Part shown: positions 1 through 7,400 of the stretch, in pieces
Layout: every line of letters begins with the position of its first letter
Position numbering within the stretch: the stretch's first letter is position 1
NCBI GenBank assembly: GCA_032353305.1
Contig: JAUCNG010399810.1
Location: forward strand, 1 to 10,585
Reading direction: 5' to 3'
DNA from: Cephalothrix spiralis
Taxonomy: Eukaryota; Nemertea; Palaeonemertea; Archinemertea; Cephalotrichidae
DNA: 10,585 nucleotides
Notes under the pieces: model-generated
The model's database searches: none
Told to the model about the DNA's origin: nothing
What the model saw: only the letters and a program-made list of their open reading frames with translations
Translations under genes and position numbers: made by a program

Positions 1-436
1 AAAAACTGCTCTGCCTAAACTATAATTATTGATTGATTATTTTGCTCCAATTTTCCCGACTTAGGAGCACAGACTTACCCCCAGTGATAACTAATAACTC
101 TTAAAAATCTTATACGGTACCTGTTAACACATTCGCCTAGTAGATTGTTCACTTTTGATCGCTGTAATACCTTAATTTTCTAATACCCTAAAATTTGCTT
201 TATATGATGCCATCAAGAATAGAAATGCTATTTTAACACTTCGTTGCAATATTTTGGTAACATGAATCCTTAATTTTTAAATATTGTACAGAAGGGTGAT
301 CCTTAAAATAGTTGAGTATACTACTACAGTGACATACGAGATTTCTTTATAGCTCAGACTCGTTAATCCCCCCCCCCCGTTGTTGATCAATTCTGATCAA
401 TGCAAATAACTAGTTTAATAATAGACCTAAATTAAC
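1..436. other. Non-coding, no feature recognised
   Basis: AT-rich sequence with short open frames only. It includes an 11-base C run at 368-378. A pyrimidine-rich AG occurs at about 50-63 but has no usable donor after it, so no exon is called. It probably lies in the intron upstream of the first exon seen. Confidence 0.5.
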
Positions 437-863
437 AGGTCTAAGGAACCGCGATTCCATTTTGGGAGAATTCAATCAGAATCGGAAAATGACAAAAAAT
501 GTTTTGGACGACCTAGAAGAAATACAAAGTTGAGATATATTCCAAAATGTTCCTTATTATCTGATGATTATAAGCACCTAGCAATCATAGGCCATTTGCA
601 CTTTCAATTTATGTTGGCAAATTCATCATTCTGTGGCTCTATGGCCAAAATTATATCTTATCGACCAACCTCAGAATGATGCATTTTCCAACATAAATAA
701 AAAGTGACTATATTTGGTTGCTAGGTGCTTATAATCATCCGATGATAAGGAACATTTTGAAATATACTTTGTATTTCTTCTACATGTAGATCATCAAAAT
801 TTGATCTATGAAAATGCATATTTTTCTGTCATTTTCCGATTGAGTTCTCCCGTTTCCTAGACA
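437..863. repeat. Long foldback element (MITE-like), arms about 190 bp
   Basis: The left arm (437-633) is an imperfect inverted copy of the right arm (672-863), separated by a loop of about 38 bases. A 22-bp stretch is perfectly inverted (563-584 against 718-739, containing TATAAGCACCTAG). Outer matches include GGGAGAATTCAATC with GATTGAGTTCTCCC and GAAGAAATACAAAG with CTTTGTATTTCTTC. The right arm has about 25-30 extra bases near 782-826. No coding capacity is seen. It is most simply a non-autonomous DNA transposon relic; no clear target-site duplication was found. Confidence 0.85.
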
Positions 864-923
864 TATGCAATAACTTAGTATAAAACCGTTAATCTACTTG
901 AAAGTCGTGGAACAACTGTACAT

Positions 924-1246
924 AAGGCCTTTTTTTTAATTACTTGGTTTACGGACAAACTTTTTCAAAAATCCCGCTGCCGGCGGTAAAAAAAAAAAAA
1001 TAAAAAATAAAGACATTTCAAAAAAAATCCCCCCGCCGGCAGTAAAAAAAAAGAGTTCATTATTTCCATTTTCCGACATTTTTTTCATTCGACGTCTGGA
1101 AATTCCGTTGGCGGTAAAAAAGAAATATCATGTATTGGTTTCTGAAAATGTCCGTCGCCGCGGTAAAAAAAAATTGTTATTATTTTCATTTTTCGGAAAT
1201 TCTCACCGGCGGTGTCAGTAACCCAAGTAATTTTAAAAAAAGCCTT
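924..1246. repeat. Inverted-repeat element enclosing CCGGCGGTAAAAA array
   Basis: The terminal segments 924-950 (AAGGCC, T-tract, AATTACTTGGTTT) and 1220-1246 (AACCCAAGTAATTTT, A-tract, GCCTT) are inverted copies of each other. Between them a GC-rich word followed by an A-tract recurs irregularly about every 48-72 bases: GCCGGCGGTAAAAA near 979, CCGCCGGCAGTAAAAA near 1034, CCGTTGGCGGTAAAAA near 1105, CGCCGCGGTAAAAA near 1156, and CACCGGCGG near 1204. The small open frames here on both strands are low-complexity and are not genes. Confidence 0.65.
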
Positions 1247-1420
1247 AAGTGGACGAAAAATTTGGCAAGGGCTGAAAATGGTCCGAAAAAACACCCCCCT
1301 AACGGTTTTGCATATCACAAGGAGTTGACCTAAACTGTATGAAAAATCTAAATCCCACTGCTCAGAGTTTTCCATATTTCAAAATAATAACCCTCTATAC
1401 TTCATATTCTATATTTTCAG

Positions 1421-1489
1421 CAAAACGCCCGAAACTTTGTTCTTGGGATATATATCCTCGAAAAACGAGGACGATGTTATAATATACCG
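1421..1489 (+). CDS. Exon 1 (of those seen): first strands of RA domain
   Basis: The acceptor is a textbook pyrimidine tract ending TATATTTTCAG just before 1421, and the donor GTAAGT starts at 1490. The exon is 69 nt, phase 0 at both ends, and reads QNARNF then VLGIYILEKRGRCYNIP. GIYILEKRGRCYNIP fits the first beta hairpin of an RA domain and runs straight into VSASM of the next exon. The other two frames either stop inside the exon or break the join to exon 2. This exon has the weakest protein evidence of the set because it is short; the splice signals and frame fit are what support it. Confidence 0.65.
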
Positions 1490-4400
1490 GTAAGTTTATA
1501 TTAAGTACACATGTTTATGGAACTTGTTCAGACCCCAGTTTTTGCCGCCCCTCCCCTCGAAAAGCTCAGAAGTGCGGGCCCAATCGCAATCTGTATATCT
1601 TCAAAGGTCCGACCCAATTTGTGGCCAAATACTATTTAAAAAAAATCTATTTCCCCTTGACATTCTAGGTCATGCTCAGTCGAAAATGTAGGGCTCATAG
1701 TTTTCATATAATTTTAGGATACCTTAAAATATGACTATTGCTCCTAAAATCTCCTAAAATATGACAATTTTTTCCTAAAATCTCATAAAATTCTAATATT
1801 TCTCATAAAATTGGTGTAAAAGCAGAAGAAAAAGTTCGGGATAGGTCTACAGGCCTAAGTGATCTTGGTGCTTCCAAAGTACACAGTTAAAATGCTCATA
1901 TAGCGGACCGTCTGTGTTTATTTAAGCCAGTCATCTGACGCCCTCCCAATAAGTTGAAGTACATTACTAAAATTCTATCTATCTATCTATTATGTTCCCT
2001 AGTCCAGAATTTGTATATTTTGCTGATTCCGTGCTACTTTCTACCGAAGAAATATTACGATAAATAACAATTATTTAATGTTTTGTATTTAACAGTTTTT
2101 TAATTTATAAACTTTATCTTCAAGACAGATTGACAAAAAAGTGCAAGCACTTATCGCGTGTCGCTCTGTGGTGCTAAACATAATATACAGTGCAGAAGGA
2201 TAGAACAAATAATTACAAGAAAAGAAGAATGCATACAAATTATTTAACAATAATTAATTTTCATTTTAATTCTAGGTTTCCGCAAGTATGAGCAGTCATG
2301 AGTTAGTCGAAGCTGTTATGAAAAAGGCAATTCTAAACAAAAATGAAGACTGGGGTCTTTTTGAAATTGTATGTAATGATGAGTTAGGTTCGTATTCCTC
2401 TATTATATTATAGAAGACGAATATGAAAAATAAAAATGCACAAACCAGAAAAGAAGGAAGGACATAATATTGGCATTCCACTTTATATACGCATAAATTC
2501 TTTTGTTGGGTCGATCTACACTCTACAGTTACAGTTAATTTGGAGGGGGGGGGGGGTGGGGTTTGTTCGGGCAAATATCATAAAATCACTCTGCAATGCT
2601 CTAATCGGAATCCAAATGATATAAAAACCAATAGAATAAGATATTTTTTATTTGACGGAAAAATTGGCGAGGGCGATATTTGTATCATTTTCGACCCCCC
2701 ACACGGTTTTGCATATTGGCGGGTAGTTGACCGCCACAAACTATATATTTCTTGAAAGGTCTTGAAAAATGCCCCCAACTTTCAACCAGGGGAGTGGGGC
2801 AAAAACCTAAACCCCTAACCTAAATAAATAGTTTGTGGGGGTCAGCTATTACTCTAGTAAACAAGAGGTAGATATTTGTACTACTCAAGTAAACAAGAGG
2901 TAGATATTTGTACTACTCAAGTAAACAAGAGGTAGATATCTGTTCTACAACTGTTATTACAGGATGCTAAAATCCGGGAATAAACCTGTACTTTAGCACG
3001 GTAGTCAACTACTCGCCTATATGCAAAACCGTGTGGGGGCCAAAAATGGTACAAATATTTTTCCGTCCAATTGTGTATATCAAAACCAAATTAATTTCCT
3101 ACGCTTTAACCCTAAACCCACTGGTACATAGAGCACCTTAAAAAGGAGTTACCCGGAACTTCATTCCTTTATATTTAACCCTAATATGGGTATGTTATGC
3201 TATAATTGCCATTAGTATAAAAAGTTAACTATTACCGTTCAAAAGTTAGAAGTAAAAACGTTCGGAAGTGACCCGAAACTGGTGTGAACGGGAACTATAC
3301 TCCCGCAACTTTATATCGTTCAAAAGAATAATTGCAAAATCAATATCATATGTCGTTTTGTAAATTCATTTTATTATTTTTTCGATACATTTTCCGGCTC
3401 TTTAAAAAAACTTTTAACCATGTTTTCATATTTTTAGAACGAGTCATCCACCACAGTGAAACAGTATTACCTGTCATAATGAATTGGGCGAATTGGCATT
3501 CGGACTTTGCAGCTCAAAATTACTTATGTATAAAGCCAAATACTTTGTTCGAAAATTCTGAATTAGCGGTAAGTATTTTTTTATCTTATGATATCATTTT
3601 TGGTCAATAATCATGTTGAAAATGATCGACTGGTTTTTGTGTCAGAATGTGAGATTAAGGCCTACTTGAAATGTCGAAAATGTGATTAACGTGAGAATAT
3701 CTGCGATCCCTCGATCACTCATTTTCGGCCAATTTACGTTTACGATCGCAAATATAGCCGATTTTACGTGTACGGAATCTAGACATTCTCACTTGTCTGA
3801 GTTTCAGTCTTGCATAGTTCTGCTAGACCGATACTCTGACATAATCGACAAATCTATTTTCTGCATAATATCTCACCTATCGTCCAAAATGATATGTTGC
3901 CATTGGTTGGGTTAACCGATTCACGTGACCGGGCATAGGACCTCCCAGGTGTCATTTGTATACAGATATTTAAGTTTGATAGTTTTGATAAATTAGTCAT
4001 GGCCGAATGGTCTAAAGCGTTGATTCCTACCTAACTAGTCGACGGACATAGGCGAAGTTAAGTGTCGTGGGTTCGAACCTTGCCTATGTTTTAATATAAA
4101 TCTAGTTAAAATGTTCGTTTACAGATGATTTGGATATCAGGGTATTATGAAATATGATATAAACCCTGGAAACGAGGATGTTTATGAAATATGATATAAT
4201 ACCCTGCGAACGAGGATGGTATCTAGAGAGCATTTTACGCGAATAATAACTGTGAATCTTGGGAGTTCTGAGAGCATCTAGAAGAGCATTGCTTTAAAAA
4301 AAGTGTTGCAGTTTTTGTAGATAACACTGAACTAATTAACGTTTTACGCCACGAATTTAAATTATTTCTTATCAATTAAAAAATAGTAGGTGCAAAGTTC

Positions 4401-7400
4401 AACCTTTAATTTTTTGTGATCTTTTATATTATTATTCTTAACTTTTTCAGTTTGGTAATTTGACATCGTGTTTTGGCGATATGAAACTGAGTGAACGAAA
4501 ATCATTTAAAAAATTCACATTTGAATTTGTCCAGTCGAAGCTTTCATACTACAGAACATCAAATGTAAGTTATTCGTCTTTCCATGACATTTCGATATCC
4601 AACATGACCCCTTTTGCAATATTACCATAACAAAAAATTAACCTAGATAGCAATCTGTGTCATAATTGGTACCGTATGACATAAATTTTGCTTTTAATGC
4701 TCTCGGTTGATATGCGTTCATTTTTTCCCATATTAATATGCAACACAGCCATGTTTTTTTCACAATTTCTGAGAAATTCTCCTTTGACGTCGTCACCAAG
4801 ATGACGCTATGACGTCACGACGACAAATTTTGATAAAATGGTACCTAGCCATTTCAAGTAGGATATGGTTGCGGATTAAGTTTTTTGCATCATTTTTTAT
4901 CAATATCCCACCGTTTAAGCTGTACTGAGAGAGTGTATTTGACGTCATTAGACTTCTCAGATAGCCAAGACCTTTCTGATGATACCACATATCTGCCGTA
5001 GGAAGGTAAACCGCGGTAACTTTGTTTTCATCGAACCAAGAATTTTTAAATCGATTTGTATAGGATTCCAATCTTAAATGAAGTTACGGTAATAATTTCA
5101 CCAATTAGATGATCGAAATAAGTTTCAAAATAATAAAAGATGTTAGATATTGATAAGAAGATTGCTGTGGTATCCATAACCCAGATACACCGACATAATA
5201 CTTTTCGTTTACTGTACCAAACGCGTTGACAATCCCAAAAGTACAATTCTCATTACAATTATTCCATTAACTTGTGTATTTAGATCTAAATACACAAGTT
5301 TATGGAACTTTTGGTCTTAATTCAGACCCCTGTTTTCGCCCCCCCCCCGCCAAAATCTCGGAAGTGCGGGCCTAAACCCCATCAACCCTTATATTTTTGG
5401 AAAGCTTGTGGAAATTCTAGGTTCAGGTTTATATTCTCGAAAGGGTCTGGTCCATTTTTTTCGAAAAATTTTTAATTTGCCCTGGGCTCCTAAAATAGGT
5501 CAAATTCAATCGAAAATTGTATCTTATTGTTGAATTGGACCATGCAGAAAAAATATGTTAATTTGGCCCCTGAAGCCCCAAAATGGGCCCGACCCTTTCG
5601 AAAATATAAGCAATAATATTAACAATTTTTGTTTCATTAGAAAACCAGTCTCACCTCATGGAACGTTGAGGATCTATTGATATATATTGGATTGGAAAAA
5701 GGAAGAAATTCACCAACGAGGTTAGTTACTTTTGAAGCAGAAATAAGGCTGTCAGTAGCAATGTTGAACTCCCTAGATAATCTAGAGAGGTTATTATGAT
5801 CAATTCAGAATTTAATAATTTGAATATTATCTTTTTTCAATAAATTGTTCACGAAATCCTATTCATGTATTGAATTGAATTGAATTTTTATTTACTTCTA
5901 AAACTACATTTTAAAATAATGTATTGTTGTTGTGTTTGAAAATTAAATCGTAGTTATTTTTAGAACAAAACAATTACATTTGTATTGTTTTCACATTTTT
6001 TCATATAAATATTTTCAGAATATCATTTTTGTACCCAACCTGACTAGCTCAGGGCAGTACGCGGCCCGCTCTTCATACGGACCGAGCGCTTTCCTCTTTT
6101 GAAAAAATAACGCAGGCTTAATAGGGTCGATTCGGAACAACCTCGGCTCTGTTCGAAGGTCTTGAATTACATGTATTTTAATTCAAATCACATTTCTTAC
6201 CATTAAATTGTCGTTCCTTTTTGGAAGCCGATTTTTACTGTCAATCTTTGAGAAAAGAACCCCTTATACATATTCTATTTTGCTCTACTAAATTGTCTGG
6301 ATCGTCTTTCAAAGTTTCAAAAACAAATCACTTTTTGTACCATTTTAGTGTCCTTTTTAGATTTCTCTAGTTGTAATATTGAAAGGAAGCTCTGTTTAAT
6401 TTTGTTAAAATTAACCTTATTTATATTTCAGTTTTGGATTCACATTTATCGAAAAGAACGAAAAAGTAGTAAAGTAAGTTACTTTCTCAAACTTTACCGA
6501 TCGACTTTAGCGGTAAATTTTTTACATTTCAAGGAGTAATCAAACTTCAGATACCTACGTTAACTTAAACTAATTTTTCAAACTACATGTAATTCACAAA
6601 TACACGTATGCTGATTTTTTGGGAATTTTTGCCAGACACAACCAAAGAGTACGAACTATTTTTTGCCGGACGCCAACTAAATTCATTAGAGTACGTATGC
6701 TTAACGGTGTATGTTGGTCATTCGTGCGATACAAGCAATAATTCATGGGTCTCGAGCCATAAAAAGTTACTGACATTCGTTATTTTCAATATTGCCCTCT
6801 ACTGCGACTCGGGCAATATAGAAAATACTCGTTGCGTAACCCTTTTCATGACTCTCGACCCATGAAGTATTACTCATGTATCAAATTCGTTCCAAATTTA
6901 TGAACATATTTTGACACTACCTTAATAACTATACCTTAGATACTATAAATTGGGAACTATAGGAGCCACTTTTATAGCATACCAAATTATATAACGTAAT
7001 AACCGATACTGATTTTATTTTGGATTTTAAATGTTTGTTTTTTTACTTTATCAGGAGTAGAGATAGCCCTTTCTTTGGAAGAAGTGTTAGTTGCAGTACT
7101 GCAGAAGAACAATTTAAATGGTTGTCTGCTTTGTTGAGTGCCCAGGTAAAAATATAAATATAGGTTAAAGATAGATCATTAGGAAGATCGATCTGCTGTC
7201 AACACCAGGTTAACCGATCTGATCGGATATTAAATTATATGTCTTAAACTCGTGACACTTTGATATAAACATATCTCATCCTACCATTGAGAACAGTTAG
7301 TGTAACTTTTATAACAATGTTATTTTTTAATCTATACGCTTTAATAATGAAGACAGCAAGCTCGAACGTTTTTAATAATTATAACGCTTAGAGGAACACT

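Noticed and set aside
1085-1375. Overlapping open frames on both strands (minus 96 codons, plus 67 codons)
   Set aside because: They run through the CCGGCGG/A-tract repeat and have a low-complexity Lys/Phe-rich makeup with no domain. Presence on both strands fits repeat composition.
2296-2778. Several 60-92 codon open frames around the G12 run
   Set aside because: They overlap exon 2 in antisense or lie in family B repeat sequence. Runs of Pro or Gly come from the homopolymer.
2849-2944. CRISPR-like array
   Set aside because: The three 32-bp units are directly contiguous with no spacers, and the context is a eukaryotic intron.
3993-4092. Functional tRNA-Leu or tRNA-Ser gene
   Set aside because: The acceptor stem does not pair and the D and T stems are weak, so only a tRNA-like unit is claimed.
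4793-5246. Two minus-strand open frames that might be an intronic nested gene
   Set aside because: They are in different frames, show no recognisable domain, and no splice pair joins them convincingly.
6348-6539. 63-codon open frame through the 6432-6473 exon reading FWIHIYRKERKSSK
   Set aside because: Its phase cannot join exon 5 or exon 7. The other frame gives SFGFTF and fits the PH fold.
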